From a virus: a DNA stretch of 22,516 bases. Every line of letters begins with the position of its first letter. Within the stretch, counting starts at the first letter, position 1. Below, one piece after another: positions 6,974 to 15,029 of this stretch. Both the position numbers and the translations under genes were made by a program. The notes under the pieces were generated by a model. The model was not told the DNA's origin, did no database searches, and saw only the letters and a list, made by a program, of their open reading frames with translations. The DNA lies in the IMG/VR virus record IMGVR_UViG_3300047373_000325, positions 1 to 22,516 of that record; one strand, 5' to 3'.

Positions 6974-7902
6974 TATTGTTTTATGTCTATTATTATTTCT
7001 AACATCATCGCCATAATGTTAATCTCTTTATCCACTACAGATGCATCTTTGTATTGAGCATCTGCAATCTTTAGTATAGTGTTACCCACTTTACCATTTG
7101 CGTAATCATCTACATTATCATACATGAATCTGTAGAATGGTGTAAAATCTTTTACTTTGGAATCAGCTATCACTTTTCTAACGGATGTAAATGTATCTTT
7201 TACACTTCCATTCGATTTTAATAAGTTTAAAACTTCATCCATATAGTTTGCTTGAATTGTTGATGTTTTATCAATCTTCAACTCACCTTTCACTACTTGT
7301 CTTTGAGCAGCGTTGAGAACTCTACGAATATCAGGATACCCACTATTCACTAAAGTTACCAAATCACCCATCTCATATTTCACTTCTTCAGTATCTAAGA
7401 TATGTTTCATTCGGATTGCCACCTCTTTCTTAGATGGTGGTGTAATTCCAAATGTTTGACATCTACTCTGAATCGGGTCAATCACTTTCTCTACATAGTT
7501 ACAAGTCAAAATGAATCTTGTAGATGTTGAGAATGTTTCCATTAGATTACGAAGTGCCGCTTGTGCATTTGGTGTTAGATAATCAGATTCATCTAAGATG
7601 ATAACCTTCCATTTTCTAAAACCAATTGTTGCTGCAAATCCTCTAATCTTATCTCTTACTGCATCTACTGAGTTTTCATCAGAAGCATTTATATACATAA
7701 CATCACAATCAATCTGATTTGTTATGATTTTTGCTAATGTTGTTTTCCCAGTACCTGCCTGTCCATAAAGAAGTAGATGTGGTACATCTTCATTCTCTAT
7801 ATAAATTTTTACTTTTTCTAAGATATGTTCATTACCAACATACCCTTCCAATGTATCGGGTCTGTATTTTTCAACCCACAATGTGTTTTCTTTTCTTGTC
7901 AT
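6973..7902 (-). CDS. 44: Clamp loader large subunit, AAA+ ATPase, T4 gp44 / RFC-small-like (309 aa)
   Basis: The N-terminus LWVEKYRPDTLEGYVGNE is diagnostic of RFC/gp44 proteins. Walker A is GQAGTGKTT (47-55), Walker B is IILDESD (101-107) and the sensor/arginine-finger SRC motif is at 146-148, followed by the helical lid (DIRRVLNAAQR) and C-terminal collar domain. The Walker B box reads DESD rather than DEAD, a common variation. The protein, as a tetramer with gp62, uses ATP to load the sliding clamp onto primed DNA. Its length is close to the 319 residues of T4 gp44. The start lies three bases after the stop codon of the first methyltransferase-like gene, so the three clamp-loader-related functions lie in a single transcription unit from promoter 10292-10323. 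Confidence 0.95.
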   Translation of the reverse strand: MTRKENTLWVEKYRPDTLEGYVGNEHILEKVKIYIENEDVPHLLLYGQAGTGKTTLAKIITNQIDCDVMYINASDENSVDAVRDKIRGFAATIGFRKWKVIILDESDYLTPNAQAALRNLMETFSTSTRFILTCNYVEKVIDPIQSRCQTFGITPPSKKEVAIRMKHILDTEEVKYEMGDLVTLVNSGYPDIRRVLNAAQRQVVKGELKIDKTSTIQANYMDEVLNLLKSNGSVKDTFTSVRKVIADSKVKDFTPFYRFMYDNVDDYANGKVGNTILKIADAQYKDASVVDKEINIMAMMLEIIIDIKQ

Positions 7903-7905
7903 TTC

Positions 7906-9537
7906 TTATTTTTTATGAAATACAAATATTGGTTCAAATTTGTATGATTTACCGTCATACTCTACTGCATTTTTAATTCCACTCTTAGATGGGTCTAACC
8001 CAACCATTCGTGTCATTAACATCTTTAGTTTACCTTTATACTCACAACCTAATTCTTCTAAGATATCAATTGAATCTTGTTCTAATGGATAGTAAGTACT
8101 TTCACCTATTTTGATATCAGCAATATTCCATAAGATGTATCTATCATTTTTCATATAATCATAGATTGTAGTTAGAGTTGGTTTGAGAAAATTATCTCTC
8201 CAATCTTCATACTCCCCATATGCCTTAAATGATTGTTTTTCATCTTGTGAATATTGTTCTCTATTAAAGTAAGGTGGTGATGTAAATGATATATCTAACT
8301 TACCTTTGTACTTTTGAAACTCAGGATTGTTTTGAATCAACTCAGAGCCATCTTGGAATACTTCAAAAGTATTTGATTGTGGTTTTACATCAAAGAATGA
8401 TGTAAGTTTATCTGAATAATCATCAACACAATTTTTGTTATAGAAGTTTGCAACATACTCATATCTTGTAATACCTAACTCATCAATGAAATTATCAGGA
8501 TTAGGGTCTGTACCGATATAGTGAGTTTTCTTTCTACTACTCATTGCTCCTATGATTCTACCACCCCAACCTGCAGATGAATCGTAAATATGTAACGGTT
8601 CATCGGTATCGATATGTGATGTGTAGTTTTCATAAATCCACTTCGCAGTTAATGCTGGAAAGTTTACCGCAGGTTGTCCACAACTTAATCTGAATACTTG
8701 TAATATCTTAGGAAAGATACCTGAGTCTTTTTCATACCATCTTATCTGATATGCATAATGTTGTGTTGTACCAGCTTCAGATGTCCAACTATCTGCAATT
8801 TCATCAATATTTGATAATTGAGTATCTGAAAGATAACCATCATCTTTTAATTTCTGTACCTGTTCTGAGTTTAAATAAAGATTCTTACTACCAATATATT
8901 CTTTGTTGAATGTACCGAAGTTTTCAAGAGTTCTTGTGTTTACTTTTGAAATCCAAATAGCTAAATTAGAATACTTACCATTAAATACTTTTCCATCATG
9001 TACATCTTTGATAAAATCAATAGCACCTTGTCCATTCCAAAAAGGATTCTCATCTCGTTTATCAATAACTGAACGTGACCAAGAGTACATTGAATCCCTC
9101 TTAACAGCTCGTTTCATAATTCTAACAAACTTTTCTTCTAACTCTGGGTCTGAGAAATGGTCGTATATAGATAATCCACCATCCGCAGATTTGCCTGTTG
9201 AAATCTTTGTTTTCAACATTGTTGGAAAGAATTGATTTACTACTGATGCATCTTTGTTAAAATTCTTAATAATACCTAATGATAAATCATCCCCACTTAA
9301 ATCCTTTTCCCAATAATCTGCAGGATTAGATTTAAGTTTCTTAAAACTCTTAATGATACCATCCTCATTTCTACCAATCACAGGTGGTGTTCCAAATACA
9401 TCCCACTGCTCAGTAACTTCTTTTCGTAAAGTTCTGGCCCAATCAGTAAACTCACCATCAGTCATTTCTAATAACTGATGATAAGTTGTGTTTGATTGAA
9501 ATTTGGAAAATTGTGACCTTTCGTAAAAATGATTCAT
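7906..9537 (-). CDS. TSPPY-type methyltransferase with a large N-terminal extension (543 aa), DNA amino-methyltransferase-like
   Basis: The SAM-binding motif I is IYDSSAGWGGRIIGA (317-331), followed by YIGTDPN (340-346) and the catalytic motif IV TSPPYF (419-424), then LWNIADIK. Motif I before motif IV at the C-terminal end is the gamma-like order. Enzymes with this core transfer a methyl group from S-adenosylmethionine to an exocyclic amino group of cytosine or adenine. The first 280 residues have no recognisable domain and probably include target recognition. The protein is clearly homologous over its C-terminal half to the enzyme at 13597-14841, so the phage has two paralogues. It is embedded between the clamp and clamp-loader genes, two bases after the clamp stop. 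DNA may not be the actual substrate; the fold is secure and the substrate is inferred. Confidence 0.8.
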   Translation of the reverse strand: MNHFYERSQFSKFQSNTTYHQLLEMTDGEFTDWARTLRKEVTEQWDVFGTPPVIGRNEDGIIKSFKKLKSNPADYWEKDLSGDDLSLGIIKNFNKDASVVNQFFPTMLKTKISTGKSADGGLSIYDHFSDPELEEKFVRIMKRAVKRDSMYSWSRSVIDKRDENPFWNGQGAIDFIKDVHDGKVFNGKYSNLAIWISKVNTRTLENFGTFNKEYIGSKNLYLNSEQVQKLKDDGYLSDTQLSNIDEIADSWTSEAGTTQHYAYQIRWYEKDSGIFPKILQVFRLSCGQPAVNFPALTAKWIYENYTSHIDTDEPLHIYDSSAGWGGRIIGAMSSRKKTHYIGTDPNPDNFIDELGITRYEYVANFYNKNCVDDYSDKLTSFFDVKPQSNTFEVFQDGSELIQNNPEFQKYKGKLDISFTSPPYFNREQYSQDEKQSFKAYGEYEDWRDNFLKPTLTTIYDYMKNDRYILWNIADIKIGESTYYPLEQDSIDILEELGCEYKGKLKMLMTRMVGLDPSKSGIKNAVEYDGKSYKFEPIFVFHKK

Positions 9538-9539
9538 TC

Positions 9540-10253
9540 TTATGCCTGTATTTGAACTAAGTAATAATCTGATATGTAAGAATCAACTTCAAAGTGTAGG
9601 TGGGCCAAACCATCAGTTGAAATCTTCAAACTAGCTGTTTTTGCATCTCTGTTTGCATTTAGGATTTCTTTTAAGAAATCTGCAGAGAAAGAGATTGGGT
9701 CTATATCCCCATCACACTTACAATCAACATCAATAGAGATTCTATTGGTATTGATATTTGAGTGTCCAATAATTATTTTACCACTACCACCTTTACATTC
9801 AAACGTAAAGTTCTTTTCATCAGCTAAAGCTCCTTTTGCTTTATTGAATCTTGTAATAAATGTAGAATCAATTGTAACATCCACATTAAAGTTAGGTAAT
9901 TGTTTTAAATCAGGTACTACAGGAATAACTGATAAATCTGCCAACATATAAGTTGCAGATGTTCCTTTATCTGAAATATTAAGTGATACTACTTTACCCT
10001 CTACATTTGTAGTTGATAACTCAATATCGTTTTCTAATACAGATAACATTTTTGTGAACTTAGTAGTATCATAAACACCATAACTTCCTTTATCAAAATC
10101 AAAATCTGTTGTTGTTACTGTTCCCAATACCGATTTATCATCTGAAATAAATGATGTAGATAGAGTTGTCCCCTCTACATCCCATTTTACTGATTCAATT
10201 AAACCAGCAAGATTGTACTTTTGTACGAATCGATTAATACGACTTTTTTCCAT
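9540..10253 (-). CDS. 45: Sliding clamp (DNA polymerase processivity factor), T4 gp45-like (237 aa)
   Basis: The sequence shows the two-domain beta/alpha/beta repeat of phage clamps: a first domain to about residue 105 with YGVYDTTKFTKMLSVLENDI (58-77), and a second with FNKAKGALADEKNFTFECKG and a C-terminal PISFSADFLKEIL followed by LHFEVDSYISDYYLVQIQA. It is close to T4 gp45 in length (228 residues). As a trimeric ring it tethers the polymerase to DNA and, in T4, also serves late transcription. It is the first gene of its unit, 38 bases downstream of the promoter at 10292-10323. It starts immediately after the polymerase gene in the transcription direction, whereas in T4 the clamp gene lies upstream of 44, 62 and 43. 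Confidence 0.9.
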   Translation of the reverse strand: MEKSRINRFVQKYNLAGLIESVKWDVEGTTLSTSFISDDKSVLGTVTTTDFDFDKGSYGVYDTTKFTKMLSVLENDIELSTTNVEGKVVSLNISDKGTSATYMLADLSVIPVVPDLKQLPNFNVDVTIDSTFITRFNKAKGALADEKNFTFECKGGSGKIIIGHSNINTNRISIDVDCKCDGDIDPISFSADFLKEILNANRDAKTASLKISTDGLAHLHFEVDSYISDYYLVQIQA

Positions 10254-10291
10254 AATTTACTTATTTTTACTTTTTAAAATTTAATATTATA

Positions 10292-10323
10292 CTAATATAC
10301 AAAAAATATATTTAAAATCCAAA
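10292..10323 (-). promoter_or_regulatory. Phage promoter, TTGG-N18-GTATATTrG type (upstream of sliding clamp)
   Basis: TTTGG (10323-10319) then 18 bases then GTATATTAG (10300-10292) on the minus strand. The upstream half lies within the last codons of the polymerase gene (the GF before its stop), so the phage has kept the promoter inside coding sequence. The start codon of the clamp gene is 38 bases further on, giving a normal 5' leader. Confidence 0.75.
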
Positions 10324-12828
10324 GAATTGTGAAGCTTTTTTCATATTAGGTGAAGGTTTATCCCAACCCATTGCCAAATAGAAATCATCTAATTTATTTT
10401 CCAACTCTTTTTGCCAAATCAAATCATAATCAATATACCCTTTTACTAAATCTAAAATCTCCTTTGGGTCATTGTAACCAGTCATTCCAACCGAATCCAG
10501 TCCTAACGGATTATTTTTTAGATATACCCACTTAATCTTATCACCATCCTTCATCGGCTCATACTTGTAAGGTACTTTATAGTATTTGAGTAGTTGATTA
10601 TACGTTATCGCCGCCTTTACGTGAGCAGGTGTACCTTTTTGAAACTCACCAATTGCTTGTTTCTTAAAGGTGTACTTACTCATACCTTTAACAGCTGAGT
10701 TTTTAGCAATATCAATGAAATTACGTTTTGTCATTTCATCTTTCTTAGCGAGGATATAATCATCAATCTCATTTTTATCTGTAGATTTCAGAATATCCAT
10801 TAACACCGTACCCATAACTTCTTTGAAGTATGTTGGGAACGAACTCCGTTTTACATCCAAACCTTTTACATCTAATTTATCACAATCAACAGTATTATCA
10901 TTGATAATCCATTGTGCATATCTTTTCTTTGATACCCAAAATCCACCTTTGGCAATAGTTTCTTGTTTGATATCAAATCGATGTGAATGAATGTTAAACA
11001 TTTTTAATGCCATTGTATCATACACTTTGTTGATGTGTCCTTCAACTTCTTGTGCAACTGATAGAATCGCAGGAATCATTTGTTCATCTGAGTTTTCATC
11101 AATCTCAGGATTCCTAACCTTTACTAATGGTGCGGCTTGATAGAATACCGAATCAGTATCTACATAGATATTATAATCCTTTTCCTCTCCAATAATTTTA
11201 CTATAATATTGATTTGCAATCTTCTCAGTAGTTTTAATTACAGTTTGACCTGTAAGTGTTACTGCTTCTGCATTATCAACATCGTAGAATCTGAATGCTG
11301 GTAATCCCAATACTCCATAAAGGGAATTCAACATAATCTTTTGTACTAACTGTCTTTGAGCAAAGAATTTATACTTTTCATCATTACCTGCTTTACCAAA
11401 CTTCTTCATCTCATTCTTATACTCAACTCTCTTATCAAACCAAACATTAAGAATCTCAGGTATGATACCTACTTTATCAGTTCTATATAAAACACCATTA
11501 GAAGCTACTGATAGTTTCTGTTGTTGTATAAAACTCATAAAGTTTTCTTTTGGTATTGGTTGTGATTCATTACCCTCATTATCTATGATTGAGTAAGATT
11601 TCAACTCACCTTTCATATGAGATTCTGCAGTATATCCTTTTACCTTACCCATTTTGGTTTCAGGTGATATATTGATACTCATAATGATTGATGGATATAG
11701 TGAAGTTAAATCTAAATCATATACCCATTTGTAAAGACCAGGTTTTGGTTGTTTTACATATGCTCCTATGAATTTATCTTCACCCTCTGAACCATCTTCG
11801 TTACGAGCTTTACGAAGTGGTTTATTAGGTGCAACCCTTCCATTTCTTCTAAGGAATGTTAAAATCGCACCCTCTAACCATTTCGATGAGAATAAGAAAT
11901 CCTCATAGAAAACGTGGCCTGCATGACATATGGCTCTCGCCAAATCAATGAATTGTAGTTTCTTATCCATATCCACTACCAATTCAACATCTACTAAGTT
12001 GTACTCAATAAATTTTTCAATATCATCTCTGAATAGTTGGTCTAAGTTACCCTCATATTCAATCTTACCTCTACCCAACTCTTTTTGAGCCACCGTATCC
12101 AAACGATAGTTTGGTAGTTGAGTATATGTAAAGTTTTTATAAAGTGCTATGTAATCTAAAGCGGATACACCTGCGATAATATATCTCTTACGATATTTGT
12201 TCCAATGAACTTTACCAATTGGTGATAATCTATTTGCTTGTTTAGTACCTAATACTCTTTTCAATCTGTTGTAAAGATAGGTAACATCAAAGAAATCAAT
12301 ATTCCACCCAGTGATTATAGTTGGTGATATTTCTTCCCAAGCATTTACAAATGCTACCAACATATCTTCTTCGGTTCTAAATGAACGAACCTTAGCTCCT
12401 TTTATAGTTTTGTTAATTTCACTTCCTTCATTCAATACATAAACTGAATAATCATTAGTTGCTGAATCGTGAAATGCTACAGATGTCATAGTATTCTTTG
12501 CTTCATCAGTATTAGGCAATCCACTATTCATTTCAACCTCAATATCAAATGTTAAGGTAACGTGTCCTACTGATACTTCATCAGAATCACCATACTCATC
12601 GATTAAGAAACGAGTAACCTCATTAACATCTGATTCATATAGTTTCAGATTATCTTCTTTTTTCCAAAAATTTATTTTCTTTAATCGTTCCCCATGTATA
12701 GATTCATGTGCTCCATTACCATCTCTGTAATATGCATATCTACGGAATTTAGAAGTAAAGTAACCTTTTTGGTCATCCCAACAATGGATGATACCGTTAT
12801 CTTTTTCGTAATATAAGTTTTGATACAT
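10312..12828 (-). CDS. 43: Family B DNA polymerase, T4 gp43-like (838 aa)
   Basis: All diagnostic blocks are present. The 3'-5' exonuclease has Exo I FDIEVEM (Asp95, Glu97), Exo II GWNIDFFD (174-181) and Exo III YNLVD (276-280). The polymerase has motif A DLTSLYPSII (373-382), motif B KIMLNSLYGVLG (497-508) and motif C YVDTDSV (555-561). Both domains should be active. The last residues KKASQFFGF resemble the C-terminal peptide through which T4 polymerase binds its clamp. It is slightly shorter than T4 gp43 (898 residues). It starts with a one-base overlap (TAATG) with the 60-codon gene and so is co-transcribed from promoter 13009-13040. Cytoplasmic replicative polymerase with proofreading. 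Confidence 0.97.
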   Translation of the reverse strand: MYQNLYYEKDNGIIHCWDDQKGYFTSKFRRYAYYRDGNGAHESIHGERLKKINFWKKEDNLKLYESDVNEVTRFLIDEYGDSDEVSVGHVTLTFDIEVEMNSGLPNTDEAKNTMTSVAFHDSATNDYSVYVLNEGSEINKTIKGAKVRSFRTEEDMLVAFVNAWEEISPTIITGWNIDFFDVTYLYNRLKRVLGTKQANRLSPIGKVHWNKYRKRYIIAGVSALDYIALYKNFTYTQLPNYRLDTVAQKELGRGKIEYEGNLDQLFRDDIEKFIEYNLVDVELVVDMDKKLQFIDLARAICHAGHVFYEDFLFSSKWLEGAILTFLRRNGRVAPNKPLRKARNEDGSEGEDKFIGAYVKQPKPGLYKWVYDLDLTSLYPSIIMSINISPETKMGKVKGYTAESHMKGELKSYSIIDNEGNESQPIPKENFMSFIQQQKLSVASNGVLYRTDKVGIIPEILNVWFDKRVEYKNEMKKFGKAGNDEKYKFFAQRQLVQKIMLNSLYGVLGLPAFRFYDVDNAEAVTLTGQTVIKTTEKIANQYYSKIIGEEKDYNIYVDTDSVFYQAAPLVKVRNPEIDENSDEQMIPAILSVAQEVEGHINKVYDTMALKMFNIHSHRFDIKQETIAKGGFWVSKKRYAQWIINDNTVDCDKLDVKGLDVKRSSFPTYFKEVMGTVLMDILKSTDKNEIDDYILAKKDEMTKRNFIDIAKNSAVKGMSKYTFKKQAIGEFQKGTPAHVKAAITYNQLLKYYKVPYKYEPMKDGDKIKWVYLKNNPLGLDSVGMTGYNDPKEILDLVKGYIDYDLIWQKELENKLDDFYLAMGWDKPSPNMKKASQFFGF

Positions 12829-13010
12829 TAACTATTTTTTATTTCTTTTAACCAACCCCACATAAGGCCATTTGTAATTCTATTTTTAATTGTTTGGTAA
12901 TCGTTAACCTCTAAACAATATTTAAAATCTCTAAGTAAATCTTTTGGTGTTCTCATAACATCATTTGATATGATTTCATAAGTCTTACCCTTAAATGTAA
13001 ATGTTACCAC
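12828..13010 (-). CDS. Small protein of unknown function upstream of the polymerase (up to 60 aa; start uncertain)
   Basis: The longest frame begins with GTG at 13010 (VTFTFKGKTYEI...). A shorter version starts at the only in-frame ATG, at 12956, giving 42 residues beginning MRTPKDLLRDF. The GTG directly abuts the conserved -7 half of the promoter at 13009-13040 (the element's last bases overlap it), so a transcript starting a few bases downstream would lack the GTG. This favours either the ATG at 12956 or a leaderless start not resolved here. The residues that follow (DFKYCLEVNDYQTIKNRI) look like a helix, and the C-terminus is LMWGWLKEIKNS. Stop overlaps the polymerase start by one base. 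No family is recognised; the coupling to the polymerase is the only clue. Confidence 0.6.
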   Translation of the reverse strand: MVTFTFKGKTYEIISNDVMRTPKDLLRDFKYCLEVNDYQTIKNRITNGLMWGWLKEIKNS

Positions 13011-13040
13011 AATATACGAATTATTTTTTATATATCCAAA
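13009..13040 (-). promoter_or_regulatory. Phage promoter, TTGG-N18-GTATATTrG type (upstream of the 60-codon ORF and polymerase)
   Basis: TTTGG (13040-13036), 18 bases, then GTATATTG (13017-13010) on the minus strand. It differs from the other four only in the final base (T instead of G after TATATTG). It begins 10 bases after the terminator stem 13051-13080, so the end of the outer-membrane-protein unit and the start of the polymerase unit abut. Confidence 0.7.
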
Positions 13041-13050
13041 TTTAATTTAA

Positions 13051-13080
13051 GAAAGCCGTTTCATAATTGAAACGGCCTTC
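13051..13080 (-). terminator. Hairpin terminator-like sequence after the outer-membrane protein gene
   Basis: In minus-strand RNA the arms GAAGGCCGUUUCA and UGAAACGGCUUUC can form a 13-bp stem with one G-U wobble and a 4-base loop. On the plus strand that pair is an A-C mismatch, so the stem suits leftward transcription. The sequence after it is UUAAAUUAAAUUU, a moderate rather than strong U tract. It lies about 20 bases after the stop of the beta-barrel gene. It is the clearest terminator in the window. Confidence 0.7.
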
Positions 13081-13102
13081 CTAAACTTCTTAATATTCAT
13101 CA

Positions 13103-13516
13103 TTAGAATTTTAAACCAACTCCTAATTGAAGGTTTGTTGTTTTTAATGCTGAATCATAAACTACTTTTGGGTCAACGAATACACTCTTGTGGAATGTAA
13201 ACATTTTACCAACTCCTAATTTAAGAGCATCAGTTTCAAAACCTTCAGTAGCAGCATACGCAAAGAATCCTTTAAAAAAGTATCTTGCGTGAACATCAAT
13301 ACTTAAGTCCTCAGTTGAATCTGCTTGTGATACATCAACACCTACCATTAGGTTATCTGTAAACGCATATCCAACAGTTGGAGCTACAGCCCAATCAGTC
13401 CATGCTACATTTGCAATGTCACCAGTACCAATGTACCAATCACCTTTTGCATTTTGAGCGTTCATTGAAATAATCATTCCAATTACTAGCGTTAAAGTTA
13501 ATAATAATTTTCTCAT
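13103..13516 (-). CDS. Outer-membrane beta-barrel protein with Bacteroidota-type signal peptide (137 aa)
   Basis: Residues 1-21 (MRKLLLTLTLVIGMIISMNAQ) are a classical Sec signal peptide with cleavage predicted after NAQ, the ending seen in many Flavobacteriia exported proteins. The mature part is made of alternating hydrophobic strands (WYIGTGD, VAPTVGYAFTDNLMVGVDVS, LSIDVHARYFFKGFFAYAAT, LKLGVGKMFTF, FVDPKVVYDS, LQLGVGLKF) with turns between, and ends in phenylalanine as BAM-inserted barrels do. It probably forms a small porin-like barrel in the host outer membrane. It has its own leader, an upstream inverted repeat and its own terminator, and it interrupts the phage gene chain. It looks like a host-derived moron. 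Function such as receptor masking or superinfection exclusion is inference. Confidence 0.85.
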   Translation of the reverse strand: MRKLLLTLTLVIGMIISMNAQNAKGDWYIGTGDIANVAWTDWAVAPTVGYAFTDNLMVGVDVSQADSTEDLSIDVHARYFFKGFFAYAATEGFETDALKLGVGKMFTFHKSVFVDPKVVYDSALKTTNLQLGVGLKF

Positions 13517-13558
13517 AATAATTGTTTTTTTTAATTAGTTAGTCGAGGAACTATTCCC

Positions 13559-13591
13559 CTAACATAGAGTAACATTCTCTATGTATTTCAA
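13559..13591 (-). promoter_or_regulatory. Inverted repeat and possible weak promoter upstream of the outer-membrane protein gene
   Basis: ACATAGAG (13562-13569) and CTCTATGT (13577-13584) form an 8-bp palindrome with a 7-base spacer. On the minus strand it lies within a loose host-like promoter: TTG (13591-13589), 22 bases, then TATGTTAG (13566-13559). The palindrome therefore could be an operator or a terminator hairpin for the methyltransferase transcript, whose stop is just upstream at 13597. No U tract follows. The promoter does not match the TTGG-N18 series. Evidence is weak. Confidence 0.3.
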
Positions 13592-13596
13592 TATCT

Positions 13597-14841
13597 TTAC
13601 TTTTTCCAAATCCATATTGGTTCACAAAAAGTTTTACCTACATTTTCATCGTGTTTTCTTAGTTCTTCTTCGGTGTATCTATCCCTATCACCTTCTATCA
13701 CTAGACCAGCTCCTACAGAACCAGGTCGTTTAGCCATTTCCATACCCAAACACCCCTCATAAGTACCGCCGAGTGACTGAATAAAGTCGTTCATTGGATT
13801 AGTAATTTCTAAATACCGTCTCTCGCCACCTGATGAACCATATACATCTGCAATATTTATTGCCATATAACCACCCTTTTTAACCGATGGCCATATTCTT
13901 TCTAAAGTTGCGTGTAAGAAGTTCTTATTCCATTCATCGATTGTTTTATATCTAATCCAACTCTGAGTATCATCATATGAATATCTTTCTACTGAGAAAT
14001 ACGGTGGTGATGTGAATACCATATCAAAATGATTCTCATATGGAGTAAAATCAAAATCCTCAGCAGGTGTACAATGGAACTCCCACTTTTTATCTTCTTC
14101 AAAGAATCCTAAGTGTTTGTTATAGAACTCACCTTGCATTTGATATAATGGATGATTCTCTTTACGTGGGTCTAACCCAACATAATGTTTAGTGTTTGAT
14201 GCACCCATAAATCCAGCGAATCTATCACCCCAACCTGCACTAAAATCTAATACGTTTTCAGATTCCATCATTTCATAGAACACTTTTGCTACATTCGGTT
14301 TGAATGCCGAACATATATACTTTCTCAAACTTAAACAAACTCTTAATTCGTTTCTTGTTACCTTTGGAAACTTTAGAGTATATAATCCACCCATAAGTGT
14401 TACCATAAACTTTCTCGTTTCCCAAGTTCTCTTTGGACCAGGTGATACCGTTCCATCAACACCCCATCGATTTTCTTGTTGGAAGTAGTTTGATGCGTTA
14501 TTACCTGAGTTCAATCTACGAATATATTGTGGTTTACCTCTGAATGTTAGTGGATACGTTGATTCACTTGCCTTTCTTTGAAACCACTCATTTTCTCTAA
14601 GTAATTCATTCCAACGGATTCCTTTTAACTTCATAAAATCCTTATATGCATCCAACTCAGATATTTCTGCAGTTGGTAGTTCATAATCCATAAGAATATC
14701 CGCCAAACATTCCTTTACTTCATCCTTCGGAAATGTTTCTTTTATATAAGTCCATTGTTCTTCGTTAATTTCGAAGTATGGCTCCATATCTTTAAATTGT
14801 TCTAAGTAATCCTTAGTTGTTACTTTCATAAGTGTGTCCAT
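13597..14841 (-). CDS. TSPPY-type methyltransferase, DNA amino-methyltransferase-like (414 aa; 410 aa from alternative start)
   Basis: Motif I is VLDFSAGWGDRFAGF (197-211), then YVGLDPRK (220-227), and motif IV is TSPPYF (277-282), followed by YMAINIADV. It shares this core and the preceding helix (FKPNVAKVFYE, compare FPALTAKWIYE) with the protein at 7906-9537, so the two are paralogues. Predicted reaction is SAM-dependent methylation of an amino group in a base, with the N-terminal 170 residues probably giving target specificity. Two starts are possible: ATG at 14841, which overlaps the HTH gene by 16 bases, or ATG at 14829, which makes an ATGA overlap typical of this genome. I think the second likely, but the longer is given. 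No matching restriction enzyme gene is seen nearby, though a GIY-YIG protein is in the same unit. Confidence 0.8.
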   Translation of the reverse strand: MDTLMKVTTKDYLEQFKDMEPYFEINEEQWTYIKETFPKDEVKECLADILMDYELPTAEISELDAYKDFMKLKGIRWNELLRENEWFQRKASESTYPLTFRGKPQYIRRLNSGNNASNYFQQENRWGVDGTVSPGPKRTWETRKFMVTLMGGLYTLKFPKVTRNELRVCLSLRKYICSAFKPNVAKVFYEMMESENVLDFSAGWGDRFAGFMGASNTKHYVGLDPRKENHPLYQMQGEFYNKHLGFFEEDKKWEFHCTPAEDFDFTPYENHFDMVFTSPPYFSVERYSYDDTQSWIRYKTIDEWNKNFLHATLERIWPSVKKGGYMAINIADVYGSSGGERRYLEITNPMNDFIQSLGGTYEGCLGMEMAKRPGSVGAGLVIEGDRDRYTEEELRKHDENVGKTFCEPIWIWKK

Positions 14842-15029
14842 GTTCTATTATTTACTATTTCTTCTATGTTCCATTTACTAACTTTATAGTTTCTTGCGAT
14901 TACAGAAGTAGAGAATCCCTTTGAATAGAGTTCTCTTATCTGTAGTACATCTTGGTTAGTTAGTTTTGCTTTTGGGTGATTCTCACCTCTTAACCGATTA
15001 CTAAAGAAAAAATGTTTCTTTACTTTCAT
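14826..15029 (-). CDS. Small HTH DNA-binding protein, like the C-terminal domain of HNH homing endonucleases (67 aa)
   Basis: After a basic start (MKVKKHFFFSNRLRGENHP), the segment KAKLTNQDVLQIRELYSKGF (20-39) and the following STSVIARNYKVSKWNIEEI match the resolvase-like helix-turn-helix found at the C-terminal end of many phage HNH endonucleases (xAKLTxxDVxxIRxLYxxGxS...A..FxVS...I..I). There is no HNH motif here, so it is either a free-standing DNA-binding protein or the remnant of a homing endonuclease. One-base overlap with the upstream GIY-YIG gene and overlap with the methyltransferase place it in that transcription unit. Target is unknown. Confidence 0.78.
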   Translation of the reverse strand: MKVKKHFFFSNRLRGENHPKAKLTNQDVLQIRELYSKGFSTSVIARNYKVSKWNIEEIVNNRTWTHL

